64,000 nt of DNA from the NCBI RefSeq assembly GCF_000759675.1, contig NZ_BAWM01000158.1, positions 115,823-179,822 on the forward strand. Reading direction: 5' to 3'. The position numbers were made by a program, and so were the translations under genes. Positions 1 through 8,219 of this stretch are shown in pieces. Source of the stretch: Neobacillus niacini (lineage in GTDB: Bacteria; Bacillota; Bacilli; Bacillales; Cytobacillaceae). The first letter of the stretch is position 1. Each line of letters starts with the position of its first letter. Under the pieces are notes generated by a model that made no database searches, was not told the origin of the DNA, and worked only from the letters and a program-made list of their open reading frames with translations.

Positions 1-418
1 AGATTTATTTACCATTTTAACAGACATCCAAACAGCCGTTGCTGATGTTAAAAAATATGAACTTGTGGCTTTCCAAGTTCATTATGGTTCTGCCAACCTC
101 CCTACTGCTACTGTTGCACTCAATACGCCAGAAGGTGTTCGAGTTGAAACAGCACGTACGGGTTCAGGAAGCGTTGAAGCTCTAATGAACACATTGGAAG
201 CTCTAATTAAAGAAGAAATTCATCTTACTGATTTTAAATTAAATTCTGTTGGTCAAGGGCGAGACGCCTTGGCTGAAGTACATGTAAAAATGACGGTTGA
301 TGGTGAAAAAGTAAGTGGCCGCGGATCAGCTCAAGACGTATTAGAAGCTTCTGCAAAAGCGTTCTTGAATACTGTTAATCGAGTATTTTTTAACCAAAAA
401 GCTGTTGTTCAAGCTTAA
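1..418 (+). CDS. leuA: 2-isopropylmalate synthase, C-terminal part (partial, gene begins before the window)
   Basis: The reading frame is open from the first complete codon at position 2 and ends with TAA at 416-418, giving about 138 residues. They match the C-terminal leucine-binding regulatory domain of LeuA, seen as V-x-Y-G-S-x-N-x-P-T-A-T-V, then R-T-G-S-G-S-V-E-A and a final D-V-L-E-A-S-A-K-A-F-L-N. LeuA condenses 2-oxoisovalerate with acetyl-CoA in leucine synthesis and is inhibited by leucine through this domain. It is followed after 64 bp by leuB on the same strand, as in Bacillus leu operons. The catalytic TIM barrel lies outside the window. Confidence 0.95.
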   Translation, partial: DLFTILTDIQTAVADVKKYELVAFQVHYGSANLPTATVALNTPEGVRVETARTGSGSVEALMNTLEALIKEEIHLTDFKLNSVGQGRDALAEVHVKMTVDGEKVSGRGSAQDVLEASAKAFLNTVNRVFFNQKAVVQA

Positions 419-482
419 ACCAGCTCAAGCTTAAGAGTCTTTCTGCGAGGCGATGTAAAAAATGATGAGGAGGTTGCTTCGA

Positions 483-1589
483 ATGAAAAAACATATTGTA
501 TTACTACCTGGTGATGGGATTGGCAAGGAAGTTATTAATTCTGCAAAAGACGTATTGAACGCAATTGCTGAAGAGTTTAACCATAGTTTTACCTTCGAAT
601 CCCATGAGATCGGAGGGGCAGCCATTGACCTATACGGTACACCGCTGCCGGAAACAACAGTTGACGCCTGCAAGCAAGCTGATGCTGTATTATTAGGTGC
701 TGTTGGAGGCCCAAAATGGGATAACAACCCCTCCCATTTACGCCCTGAAAGAGGATTACTCGGAATTCGCAAGGCCCTTGATTTATATGCAAATTTAAGA
801 CCGATTAAAGGATTTAAAAATTTGCTGCATGCTTCTCCTTTGAAAGAGGAAGTTGTGGCGGGCAGCGATTTATTGATTGTCCGTGAGTTAACTGGAGGCA
901 TTTATTTCGGTACTCCTAGTGAACGTCGTGACAACGGTCAAACAGTAGTTGATACACTTGCTTACACTCGGAAAGAGATTGAAAGAATCGTAGACAAAGC
1001 ATTCCAGGCGGCCCAAGGGCGGCGTGGACTCCTTACCTCTGTTGATAAAGCGAATGTATTGGAATCCAGTAAAATGTGGCGTGAAATTGTGGAAGAGAAA
1101 AAAGCCCAGTATCCAGATGTTACGGTTGAGCATGTTCTCGTTGATGCCGCTGCAATGAAATTGATTACAAATCCTTCTAAGTTCGATGTTATTGTTACAG
1201 AGAACATGTTCGGTGACATTCTTAGTGATGAAGCCTCAGTATTAACAGGCTCACTTGGAATGCTAGCCTCAGCCAGCCTGAGTGAAGATGGTGTTGGTTT
1301 ATATGAACCAGTTCATGGCTCAGCACCAGACATTGCCGGCAAAGGGATTGCCAATCCAGCAGCGATGATTTTATCAACTGCGTTAATGTTGCGTTACTCT
1401 TTCCAATTAAACGATGAGGCGAAACTGATCGAGGATGCAGTCCAGTCTGTGTTGGATGCTGGATTCCATACTGCAGACCTTCAAATTCCAGAAGGAAGAC
1501 TTGTCGGAACTGCAGAAATGACTCGTCATATTGTTGATTTTATTAAGTCTCAAAACGCATCAAAATGTATCATGAGCTGTTATGTGTAA
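483..1589 (+). CDS. leuB: 3-isopropylmalate dehydrogenase
   Basis: LeuB oxidises and decarboxylates 3-isopropylmalate to 2-oxoisocaproate with NAD in leucine synthesis. The 368-residue protein opens with L-L-P-G-D-G-I-G and carries the family motif N-M-F-G-D-I-L-S-D-E-A. The conserved E-P-V-H-G-S-A-P-D-I-A-G-K-G nucleotide-binding stretch lies near residue 280. I chose ATG 483 because GAGGAGG at 467-473 precedes it with 9-nt spacing; the ATGs at 462 and 465 lie in or before that ribosome site. It is part of leuABCD. The distance to leuC is unusually long (603 bp) because of a tandem repeat array. Confidence 0.96.
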   Translation: MKKHIVLLPGDGIGKEVINSAKDVLNAIAEEFNHSFTFESHEIGGAAIDLYGTPLPETTVDACKQADAVLLGAVGGPKWDNNPSHLRPERGLLGIRKALDLYANLRPIKGFKNLLHASPLKEEVVAGSDLLIVRELTGGIYFGTPSERRDNGQTVVDTLAYTRKEIERIVDKAFQAAQGRRGLLTSVDKANVLESSKMWREIVEEKKAQYPDVTVEHVLVDAAAMKLITNPSKFDVIVTENMFGDILSDEASVLTGSLGMLASASLSEDGVGLYEPVHGSAPDIAGKGIANPAAMILSTALMLRYSFQLNDEAKLIEDAVQSVLDAGFHTADLQIPEGRLVGTAEMTRHIVDFIKSQNASKCIMSCYV

Positions 1590-1727
1590 TTGACCGCAGC
1601 TGGGCTCATCAGTCCAGCTGCTTCTCCCTATTTAGGAAACTTATTTTTATGGCATACCGGAGATATTACTTCGAGATTCGGAGTTATATCTTCAGGAGCC
1701 CAGAGATATCTCCAGAATCGCAAGGAA

Positions 1728-2091
1728 GTCTGGAGTGACCGTAGATCATATAGAAAAAACTTTTGGGTCAATGCAGATAGGCTGGAGTGACCGTAGATCA
1801 TATAGAAAATGCCTTTGGGTCAATACAGATAGGCTGGAGTGACCGTAGATCATATAGAAAATGCTTTTGGGTCAATGTAGATAGGCTGGAGTGACCGTAG
1901 ATCATATAGAAAATGCTTTTGGGGCAATGTAGATAGGCTGGAGTGACCGTAGATCATATAGAAAATGCTTTTGGGTCAATGCAGATAGGCTGGAGTGACC
2001 GTAGATCATGTAGAAAATGCTTTTGGGTCAATGCAGATAGGCTGGAGTGACCGTAGATCATATAGAAAATGCTTTTGGGTCAATGTAGATA
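1728..2091 (+). repeat. Seven tandem 52-bp repeats between leuB and leuC (array A)
   Basis: Seven copies start at 1728, 1780, 1832, 1884, 1936, 1988 and 2040, each exactly 52 bp, with only a few substitutions between copies. The core reads GGCTGG-AGTGACCGTA-N22-GGTCA. TGACC and GGTCA are complementary arms 25 nt apart, so each unit can fold into a hairpin, or adjacent units can pair. The array lies inside the leu operon. Positions 1590-1727, between leuB and the array, hold no gene I can support, only a short stretch rich in GAGATAT-like words. The same core occurs in the opposite orientation at 29307-29660. Confidence 0.95.
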
Positions 2092-2192
2092 TATCTTAGC
2101 ATCGCAGTATATCCCTATTATGAAAATACTCTTTAACACTTTGGGGACATCTTCCCCTCTCCACTAAATCTATAAACGTGAGGTAGGACACT

Positions 2193-3611
2193 ATGCAAAA
2201 GCCAAAAAATATTATTCAAAAAGTTTGGGAGCAGCATGTTGTACATCAAGAAGCAGGAAAACCTGATTTACTTTATATTGATTTGCATCTTGTTCATGAA
2301 GTAACCTCTCCTCAGGCATTCGAAGGATTACGAATGAATGGACGAAAAGTGCGTCGCCCGGATCTGACTTATGCAACAATGGATCACAATGTTTCAACGC
2401 GTGATCGAAATGTAATCAAGGATCCTATTTCAAAGAAACAAATTGATACATTGAAAGAGAACTGTCAGGAATTTGGTGTTGAACTCTCTGATCGTCAACA
2501 CCCAGACAATGGAATTGTCCATGTAATTGGTCCTGAACTTGGCCTTACACAGCCTGGAAAAACAATCGTCTGTGGTGATAGTCATACTTCTACACATGGT
2601 GCGTTTGGTGCTCTAGCGTTCGGTATCGGGACAAGTGAAGTAGAACATGTCCTGGCAACACAAACACTTTGGCAAGCACCTCCAAAAACGATGAATGTTA
2701 AAATGAATGGAAAGCTTGGAACAGGCGTAACAGCGAAGGATTTAATCTTAGCGATTATCGGTAAATTTGGGGTTCAATTCGGAACTGGTTATGTGATGGA
2801 ATACACAGGTGAAGCGATTCGCTCCCTTTCAATGGAAGAACGTATGACCGTTTGTAATATGTCTATTGAGGGCGGAGCCAGAGCAGGCTTGATTGCTCCG
2901 GATGAAACGACCTTTGAATACTTAAAAGGACGTCGACATGTTCCGAAGGGAGAAGCATTCGAGGAAGCAGTAGCAAAATGGCGGACACTCTCCACTGAAG
3001 AAGGTGCCGAATATGACGCTGTTGTTGAAATTGAGGCATCTGAGGTTGAACCGCAGGTTACATGGGGAACTAACCCAGGCATGTGCATCCCTATTACAGC
3101 CTCTGTTCCAAACCCGGAAGAAGAAGAAAAGTCTAATAAAAAAGATGAGATTTCTCGTGCCCTTCAATATATGGGACTTGAAGCGGATCAACCTATTTCA
3201 AGTGTAAAAATTGATCATGTCTTTATCGGTTCTTGTACGAATTCACGATTAAGTGATTTACGAAAAGCGGCGGATGTCGTTCGTGGGCACAAGGTTAACC
3301 CTAAGGTTAAGGCCATTGTTGTTCCGGGCTCTTTTAGTGTAAAACTTGCTGCCGAAAAAGAAGGCATTGACCAAATTTTTAAAGAAGCAGGCTTTGAATG
3401 GCGTGAAGCTGGCTGTAGTATGTGCCTGGCAATGAATGATGACATTGTTCCTCCAGGCGGGCGCTGTGCCTCCACTTCTAACCGTAACTTTGAAGGTCGT
3501 CAAGGAAACGGATCTCGTACCCACCTTGTTAGCCCGGAAATGGCAGCTGCTGCTGCAGTTGCAGGTCATTTCGTTGATGTTCGTCAGTTCACTGCACAGG
3601 AGGTATTATAA
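2193..3611 (+). CDS. leuC: 3-isopropylmalate dehydratase large subunit
   Basis: LeuC is the iron-sulfur subunit of isopropylmalate isomerase, which interconverts 2- and 3-isopropylmalate together with LeuD. The 472-residue protein is normal for the bacterial family. Its 4Fe-4S cysteines are visible in F-I-G-S-C-T-N-S-R (around residue 347) and in C-S-M-C-L-A-M-N (around residue 410). The substrate and aconitase signatures V-C-G-D-S-H-T-S-T-H-G-A-F-G and G-R-Q-G-N-G-S-R-T-H-L are intact. ATG 2193 follows GTGAGGTAGG. leuD begins at the base after the stop codon, so the two subunits are translationally coupled. Confidence 0.97.
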   Translation: MQKPKNIIQKVWEQHVVHQEAGKPDLLYIDLHLVHEVTSPQAFEGLRMNGRKVRRPDLTYATMDHNVSTRDRNVIKDPISKKQIDTLKENCQEFGVELSDRQHPDNGIVHVIGPELGLTQPGKTIVCGDSHTSTHGAFGALAFGIGTSEVEHVLATQTLWQAPPKTMNVKMNGKLGTGVTAKDLILAIIGKFGVQFGTGYVMEYTGEAIRSLSMEERMTVCNMSIEGGARAGLIAPDETTFEYLKGRRHVPKGEAFEEAVAKWRTLSTEEGAEYDAVVEIEASEVEPQVTWGTNPGMCIPITASVPNPEEEEKSNKKDEISRALQYMGLEADQPISSVKIDHVFIGSCTNSRLSDLRKAADVVRGHKVNPKVKAIVVPGSFSVKLAAEKEGIDQIFKEAGFEWREAGCSMCLAMNDDIVPPGGRCASTSNRNFEGRQGNGSRTHLVSPEMAAAAAVAGHFVDVRQFTAQEVL

Positions 3612-4196
3612 ATGGAACCACTACGCATCCATACCGGAGTCGTTTGCCCGTTAAATCGAAGTAATATTGATACAGACCAAATTATTCCGAAGCAATTTCT
3701 AAAAAGAATTGAGCGAAGTGGATTTGGGCAGTTTTTATTTTATCACTGGCGCTTTGATGACGATGGTAACCTTCGAAAAGATTTTTCTATGAATCATCCA
3801 AAATATCAAGGAGCATCTATTTTAGTAGCTGGTGAAAACTTTGGCTGTGGATCCTCTCGTGAACATGCACCCTGGGCGATTCAGGACTTTGGTTTTAAAG
3901 TTGTTATTGCCCAAAGCTATGCAGATATTTTTAAAAATAACTGCGTGAAAAACGGCATTCTCACTATTCAAGCAAGTGAAGAACAGGTTCAAACCATCAT
4001 GCGCAAGGCCGAATCTGAGGGGTACACACTCACTGTGAACCTCGAAGACCAAGTGGTTTATGATAATCAAGGTTTAGAAATTAAGTTCGATATCCCACCT
4101 TATCCTAAAGAAATGCTGCTTAACGGCTGGGATGAAATTGGAGTTACGTTAAATTACGAAGATAAAATTTCACAATATGAGCTAGCAAGTAAATAA
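3612..4196 (+). CDS. leuD: 3-isopropylmalate dehydratase small subunit
   Basis: LeuD is the swivelling small subunit that completes isopropylmalate isomerase with LeuC. At 194 residues it is normal length. It carries the family signatures N-I-D-T-D-Q-I-I-P-K-Q-F-L and G-E-N-F-G-C-G-S-S-R-E-H-A-P-W-A. The start ATG directly abuts the leuC stop, and its ribosome site CAGGAGG lies in the last codons of leuC. The operon ends just downstream at a strong hairpin. Confidence 0.97.
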   Translation: MEPLRIHTGVVCPLNRSNIDTDQIIPKQFLKRIERSGFGQFLFYHWRFDDDGNLRKDFSMNHPKYQGASILVAGENFGCGSSREHAPWAIQDFGFKVVIAQSYADIFKNNCVKNGILTIQASEEQVQTIMRKAESEGYTLTVNLEDQVVYDNQGLEIKFDIPPYPKEMLLNGWDEIGVTLNYEDKISQYELASK

Positions 4197-4200
4197 AAAA

Positions 4201-4229
4201 ATGAGCTTGGATGTCCAAGCTCATTTTTT
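4201..4229 (+). terminator. Rho-independent terminator of the leu operon
   Basis: A perfect 10-bp stem, ATGAGCTTGG / CCAAGCTCAT, with a 4-nt loop is followed by a T run. The opposite strand also gives A and T runs, so it probably serves the convergent gene ending at 4228 as well. Confidence 0.9.
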
Positions 4230-4554
4230 AATGCCGTGGTGCTAATAACATCACCAAAACACCAACAATACATATTCCGGCCCCAACCCAGTCATATAAA
4301 TCCGGTGTTTTTTTATCAATGCCCCATCCCCACAGGATTGAAAGCACGATAAATACTCCCCCGTATGCTGCATAGACTCTTCCGAATGATGGAAAGGACT
4401 GAAAGGTAGCTATTACACCGTACAGAGCCAAAACGATGCCTCCAATGATTCCCCAGTAGGACGGCCTTCCTTCCCGCAGCCATTGCCAAATAAGATACCC
4501 CCCTCCTATCTCAGCAATTCCTGCCAGAATAAATAACAAAGCTGCTTGAATCAC
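4228..4554 (-). CDS. YnfA/UPF0060 family small membrane protein
   Basis: This 108-residue protein has four hydrophobic segments and the YnfA-family motifs A-E-I-G-G-G-Y-L-I-W and A-A-Y-G-G-V-F-I. The family resembles small multidrug resistance transporters, but no substrate is established. I prefer GTG at 4554 to the upstream GTG at 4563: the ribosome site AAAGGA at 4565-4570 is about 10 nt from 4554 but only 1 nt from 4563. The gene is convergent with leuD and followed upstream by repeat array B. Confidence 0.85.
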   Translation of the reverse strand: MIQAALLFILAGIAEIGGGYLIWQWLREGRPSYWGIIGGIVLALYGVIATFQSFPSFGRVYAAYGGVFIVLSILWGWGIDKKTPDLYDWVGAGICIVGVLVMLLAPRH

Positions 4555-4633
4555 TATGTTCACGTCCTTTATTTAAAAGGAGCCTCGATAAAAATCCATC
4601 TGATTACCCATCCAGTCGTATTTTTACGTTACT

Positions 4634-4843
4634 GGTCATCAGAGGCTTCAACTGATTCCCTTATAAGTTGAATTTACTCGTCAACGGGAATCAGAGGCTT
4701 TATCTGGTTCCTTATCAGTTGAATTTACTCGTCTAAGGGAATCAGACGCCCTTTCTGGTTCCCATGTAACTTTAAAACATCCATCAATTGGAATCAGATG
4801 TTCCATTTCATCCCCTTATAACGTAAGGAATTGGATAAATCCG
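4634..4843 (+). repeat. Four degenerate 51-52-bp tandem repeats (array B)
   Basis: Units begin near 4634, 4687, 4738 and 4790. The best units contain CTGATTCCC, a 25-nt spacer and GGGAATCAG, followed by GGCTT. The period and 25-nt spacing match arrays A and C although the arm sequence differs. The rest of this intergenic region (4555-4633 and 4844-4970) shows no gene; an eroded fifth copy may exist near 4844-4935. Confidence 0.8.
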
Positions 4844-4970
4844 TTCATAATAGCTCCGATTCCTCAAGGAATGGGTAATGATTGCTATTATTAAAAACAA
4901 CTAGTTCCACGAGAGGTTTCTATTTACATCTGATTCCAACAGTTCATATTTAAATAACTCCTAATTTTAT

Positions 4971-5504
4971 TTAGCCTATTTTAAAGTAATTTTTTATCTC
5001 ATCATTTTTTGTAACAATTAAAATTTTATCATGATGAACGGCAAATTTATTAAAGAAATTTGGTTTCCCTTTCTCTTCAAAATACCGATTCCATTTAAAC
5101 ATTTTCCAAAAAATTTTCAGTGTGGGCTTATAATTTGATTTTTCCACACCAAGCTTTTGTAAAACAAATCTCTTAATAATTCTATAGGTCCTTACTGAGT
5201 AATTTGTATCTAAAAAGATGATTAACTCCGCATCTTGAAAACTATTTTTCACCCAATCTTCATTATGAACACCCTCCACAATCCAACCATCAGATTGAAG
5301 AATTGTATTCAAATATACCTTTCTTTCAACTTCCGTCCTTCTTATATCACCAGATTTATGCCTTTTCCAAACAATATTATCCAATTCATAATAGGGAATC
5401 TGTAACTTCACTGACAGCTCTTTTGCTAACGTTGTTTTGCCACTTCCAACCGAGCCGATAATATGAATTTTTTTAGGAACCCCTGTTTTCAAATAGACCA
5501 CCAC
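4971..5504 (-). CDS. P-loop nucleotide kinase-like protein (FlaR / topology-modulation type)
   Basis: The 177-residue protein has a Walker A motif G-S-V-G-S-G-K-T-T at residues 17-25 and an adenylate-kinase-like layout. This includes Y-E-L-D-N-I-V-W (substrate region), W-I-V-E-G-V-H and L-I-I-F-L-D (Walker-B-like). Such short proteins are commonly annotated as FlaR-like, but their substrate is unknown. The start is uncertain: GTG 5504 gives the length used here, and a TTG four codons later is also possible. It stands alone between repeat array B and a small divergent ORF. Confidence 0.75.
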   Translation of the reverse strand: MVVYLKTGVPKKIHIIGSVGSGKTTLAKELSVKLQIPYYELDNIVWKRHKSGDIRRTEVERKVYLNTILQSDGWIVEGVHNEDWVKNSFQDAELIIFLDTNYSVRTYRIIKRFVLQKLGVEKSNYKPTLKIFWKMFKWNRYFEEKGKPNFFNKFAVHHDKILIVTKNDEIKNYFKIG

Positions 5505-5633
5505 TTTTTAATTAAACCTTAAGTTCATCAATATTCTATTTAAGAATCAATATTTCCTCCTTCTTTAATAAGAATTTAAAGAATGAATTAATTTAATCAG
5601 TTTGATAATAAGTAACGAAAAGGAGTGATTAAG

Positions 5634-5768
5634 ATGGATGGAAAGTACAATACAAACGATGATGCAAGTGTTGAGATGAAGAAGGCGCTCAGCAAAAGTA
5701 CACCTAGAAAGAATCCTAACATGAGTGAAGCTGAAAGTAAGATGAAATACCAAGGAAAGAAAGGCTAA
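5634..5768 (+). CDS. Small hydrophilic hypothetical protein (44 aa)
   Basis: ATG 5634 is preceded by AAAGGAGTGA with good spacing and opens a 44-codon frame ending at TAA 5766-5768. The product is charged and lysine-rich (begins M-D-G-K-Y-N-T, ends Y-Q-G-K-K-G) with no hydrophobic segment. I do not recognise a family. A hairpin near 5790-5819 (AAGGGTAAGG pairing with CCCTGCCCTT) could terminate it. The good ribosome site supports a real gene; size and composition resemble small spore-associated proteins, but that is only a guess. Confidence 0.55.
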   Translation: MDGKYNTNDDASVEMKKALSKSTPRKNPNMSEAESKMKYQGKKG

Positions 5769-5826
5769 TTCTAACTAGCGTAAATAAAAATAAGGGTAAG
5801 GATTTCCCCTGCCCTTTATATGTTCC

Positions 5827-6384
5827 TCAAAGCTTAAATGCATCTATGATTAGAGAAGGAAAACATAGTTTATCTCCTTGATTCCTAGGATCAAACTTTT
5901 TCGACCGAAAAATTACACCGTCTTCAGCATCCCATTCATTATAATGAAAATTACCTGCTTCATCACAATATTCAAGTAAAGTAACTTTATAACCTGCCTC
6001 TGCAAACATGTTAGATAGTGTTCGATAATTATGTACAATTTTATGACTTGCAGCCGGATGATCTTTTGGACCAGGCCCCCCTATTTTTACAATATTTTGA
6101 TAATCCACATCTAGAAAATATCCATCTGGAACCGCACACCGGATATAACCTGAAGGTTCTAGGTATTTATAACAAAGTTTAGCAGCCTGAATACCTTCTT
6201 CAAATGTTAAGTGCTCCCACACGTGTTCAGCTAGAATCGCTGTTAAGGAATTATGAGAAAACTTGTTTTCCCATGTGGTCTCATCTATTAAATTGAGCTC
6301 TTCTTCCTGTGTATGTAACCAACCTGGATTATTATTGTATTCCCCTGCTCCGATGACAACTTTGATTTCCTTTTCTATTACCAC
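5827..6384 (-). CDS. Predicted SAM-dependent methyltransferase-like protein
   Basis: The 185-residue protein contains V-I-G-A-G-E near its start and A-E-H-V-W-E-H-L, the short form found in predicted methyltransferases of the COG4627 type. It also has L-E-P-S-G-Y-I-R-C-A-V-P-D-G. The usual glycine-rich SAM loop is short, as in that group. GTG 6384 follows CGGAGGG with about 7-nt spacing. The substrate is unknown. It sits 14 bp downstream of a DUF1801 gene on the same strand and may be cotranscribed. Confidence 0.72.
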   Translation of the reverse strand: MVIEKEIKVVIGAGEYNNNPGWLHTQEEELNLIDETTWENKFSHNSLTAILAEHVWEHLTFEEGIQAAKLCYKYLEPSGYIRCAVPDGYFLDVDYQNIVKIGGPGPKDHPAASHKIVHNYRTLSNMFAEAGYKVTLLEYCDEAGNFHYNEWDAEDGVIFRSKKFDPRNQGDKLCFPSLIIDAFKL

Positions 6385-6398
6385 CAGTTTCCCTCCGA

Positions 6399-6785
6399 TT
6401 ATTTCTTTTTCACTTTTCCCTCTGCTTTCTTTCTATTCTCAGCCACTCTAAATTTAACGATTTCGCTAATTAAATCATATGGCAGCGGTTTGTCTTTAGG
6501 GAACTGGACTGCTCCTTTTGAGCTTTTATAATCTGTAAATTTATGTTGAAACGCTGCGATGCCACTTGAGGTTGGATAGAATCCTATATGATTTTTATTT
6601 GCAGCGAAATACACTAGATTTCCATGTAAAGCAAATGCAGGCATTTGGTAGCTTATCTTTTCAACTGCTTCAGGGGCAGCCTCTTTAATCACATTCCTTA
6701 GATTTTGAAGTATATCTTGAACTTCCTTAGGAAATTGCAATATGTATTCATCAATTGAATTAATGGTAATGTTATTTTCTTTCAT
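6399..6785 (-). CDS. DUF1801 / YdhG-type protein
   Basis: The 128-residue protein has the DUF1801 pattern: an N-terminal helix pair, then I-S-Y-Q-M-P-A-F, H-I-G-F-Y-P and L-P-Y-D-L-I. A B. subtilis relative in this fold (YdhG) has been described as a frataxin-like iron protein; that role is not established here. The C-terminus is very lysine-rich. ATG 6785 follows AAAGGAGATTTTT. It is upstream of, and probably cotranscribed with, the methyltransferase-like gene. Confidence 0.82.
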   Translation of the reverse strand: MKENNITINSIDEYILQFPKEVQDILQNLRNVIKEAAPEAVEKISYQMPAFALHGNLVYFAANKNHIGFYPTSSGIAAFQHKFTDYKSSKGAVQFPKDKPLPYDLISEIVKFRVAENRKKAEGKVKKK

Positions 6786-6933
6786 AAAAATCTCCTTTCT
6801 AAAATACTAGGTTTTAACTACACTATATCAATTAATAGGTGAACCTTCAAAAATGCATTTTTTATATGCATAAGCCTTTTCTGAGCGTTTGTTTTTAATT
6901 GTGGTGAATTCTTAACCTTTGCCAAATTGATTC

Positions 6934-7053
6934 TCATTTCTTTTTTGAAACTCGTTGTAAGGTATCCCATATTTTTGATCGGACAAATCCAGCACAAATC
7001 CACCAATCAGGTAGGTTTAGTGAATTTGCCGTTTCTAAAATTTCCATCTTCAT
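6934..7053 (-). pseudogene. Remnant of a nucleotidyltransferase-family gene (NTP_transf_6-like N-terminus)
   Basis: A 39-codon frame from ATG 7053 reads L-N-L-P-D-W-W-I-C-A-G-F-V-R-S-K-I-W-D and then stops. This pattern is the conserved start of the COG3575/NTP_transf_6 family, which normally runs to roughly 180-200 residues. The rest of the family sequence is not recognisable in the following ~110 bp before the next gene. I read it as an eroded fragment. The remainder of 6786-7086 holds nothing else I can support. Confidence 0.6.
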
Positions 7054-7086
7054 TTATCTTTTTTAATTAGCGATATAACTTTTTCT

Positions 7087-7641
7087 TCATTCATTGCTTG
7101 ATTCCATTAGAATTCGTTCAAAGGTTACTTTATTATTTTCATTTTTCAAAAGGAACACATCAGGATTACGTAGATTCCGCCAATCATCAAATCCGAATTC
7201 ATTATTAAAATGCTTTAATAGTAAAGACAGTAAATTTCCGTGTGTAACGATGATAGTATTTTGATGTGCACTTTTAAATACTCCCTCTACCACTTCTACG
7301 ATTCGTTTCATTGCTTCTTTGCTTGACTCTCCACCTTCAAATTTCAATTGAAGATCATCAAACGTGTCTTTTAGTTTTTCAAACCAATCAGTAAGGTTAT
7401 GGGTGCTTAATACACGTTCAGTTAATAGCTCGTTCGTTTCAATTTCAATATTGATTCTCTTAGCAAGTGCTTCTATCGATTGAACTGCACGCTTATATGG
7501 ACTAGCGATAATCCGGTCAATAGGAACATCGCCAAAGAATTCAGATAGATGAATGGCTTGATTAAAACCTCTGTCTGTTAGTGGTGCTTCAGATGGCTGC
7601 CCTTTGGCCTCGCAATGCCTGATAAGATAAATTTTCTTCAA
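7087..7641 (-). CDS. Histidine phosphatase family protein
   Basis: The 184-residue protein starts with I-Y-L-I-R-H-C-E, the catalytic R-H-x-E motif, with C in place of the usual G. It has a matching second half, V-T-H-G-N-L-L, carrying the second catalytic histidine, and S-P-Y-K-R-A-V-Q-S. Members remove phosphate from sugars, nucleotides or proteins; the substrate cannot be told. TTG 7641 follows AGGAGAG. It lies 17 bp downstream of a GNAT gene on the same strand. A second, distinct member lies at 12027-12644. Confidence 0.86.
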   Translation of the reverse strand: MKKIYLIRHCEAKGQPSEAPLTDRGFNQAIHLSEFFGDVPIDRIIASPYKRAVQSIEALAKRINIEIETNELLTERVLSTHNLTDWFEKLKDTFDDLQLKFEGGESSKEAMKRIVEVVEGVFKSAHQNTIIVTHGNLLSLLLKHFNNEFGFDDWRNLRNPDVFLLKNENNKVTFERILMESSNE

Positions 7642-7658
7642 TAAAATCTCTCCTGACT

Positions 7659-8057
7659 TTACTCTTCTATCGTCTTCCTAAAACCGTAAAATGCACGATA
7701 TCCTTGTTCTTCGTAAAAAGTATGAGAAGTACTAGACGCAAGCATTTCTATTCTAGTTTTGGAATATAAACTGTGGACGTGCTGAAGTAATTTCTTCCCA
7801 ATACCGAACCCTCGATAACTTTTGTCAATTAACAATTCACAAATATAGAGAGTGATACGTGTATCCGTAAAACCTCGAATATAGCCTACTATACCGTCAC
7901 CTTCTGCTTCTACAACATATGATACATTTGATTTTCTCCATGCTTCCTTCGTGTCTTCGTTCTTTTCCACTAAGTTATTCCAGCCCTCTTCTTGGTTTAA
8001 CTCTTGTATTCTATTAAAATCACTTTCTTCATAATGTCGGATATGTATCTGATTCAT
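7659..8057 (-). CDS. GNAT family N-acetyltransferase
   Basis: The 132-residue protein has the acetyl-CoA-binding signature S-Y-R-G-F-G-I-G-K-K-L-L at residues 81-92 and beta-strand 4/5 features typical of GNAT enzymes. The substrate is unknown. ATG 8057 follows GAGAGG. The 162-bp gap upstream (8058-8219) includes a locally GC-rich stretch described in the findings. Confidence 0.85.
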   Translation of the reverse strand: MNQIHIRHYEESDFNRIQELNQEEGWNNLVEKNEDTKEAWRKSNVSYVVEAEGDGIVGYIRGFTDTRITLYICELLIDKSYRGFGIGKKLLQHVHSLYSKTRIEMLASSTSHTFYEEQGYRAFYGFRKTIEE

Positions 8058-8219
8058 TCAATAAACCTCTCCCAAAATACTGCACAAAATGTTCATTTTT
8101 TAAAATTGGTACTGTTTGATAGACATTTAACCGGCTGGAATGCTTAACATCGGCTCCGAATCCGCGTTCGCGCAACTCCCTTCCGCTTCCACATTCCCAG
8201 TGAGTTAAAGCATTATCAT

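Noticed and set aside
1590..1790. 66-codon plus-strand frame after leuB
   Set aside because: It starts at a TTG directly abutting the leuB stop, has no ribosome site and runs into the 52-bp repeat, whose unit length is not a multiple of three.
6818..7006. 62-codon minus-strand frame
   Set aside because: It is out of frame with the recognisable nucleotidyltransferase remnant in the same DNA, which explains the region better.
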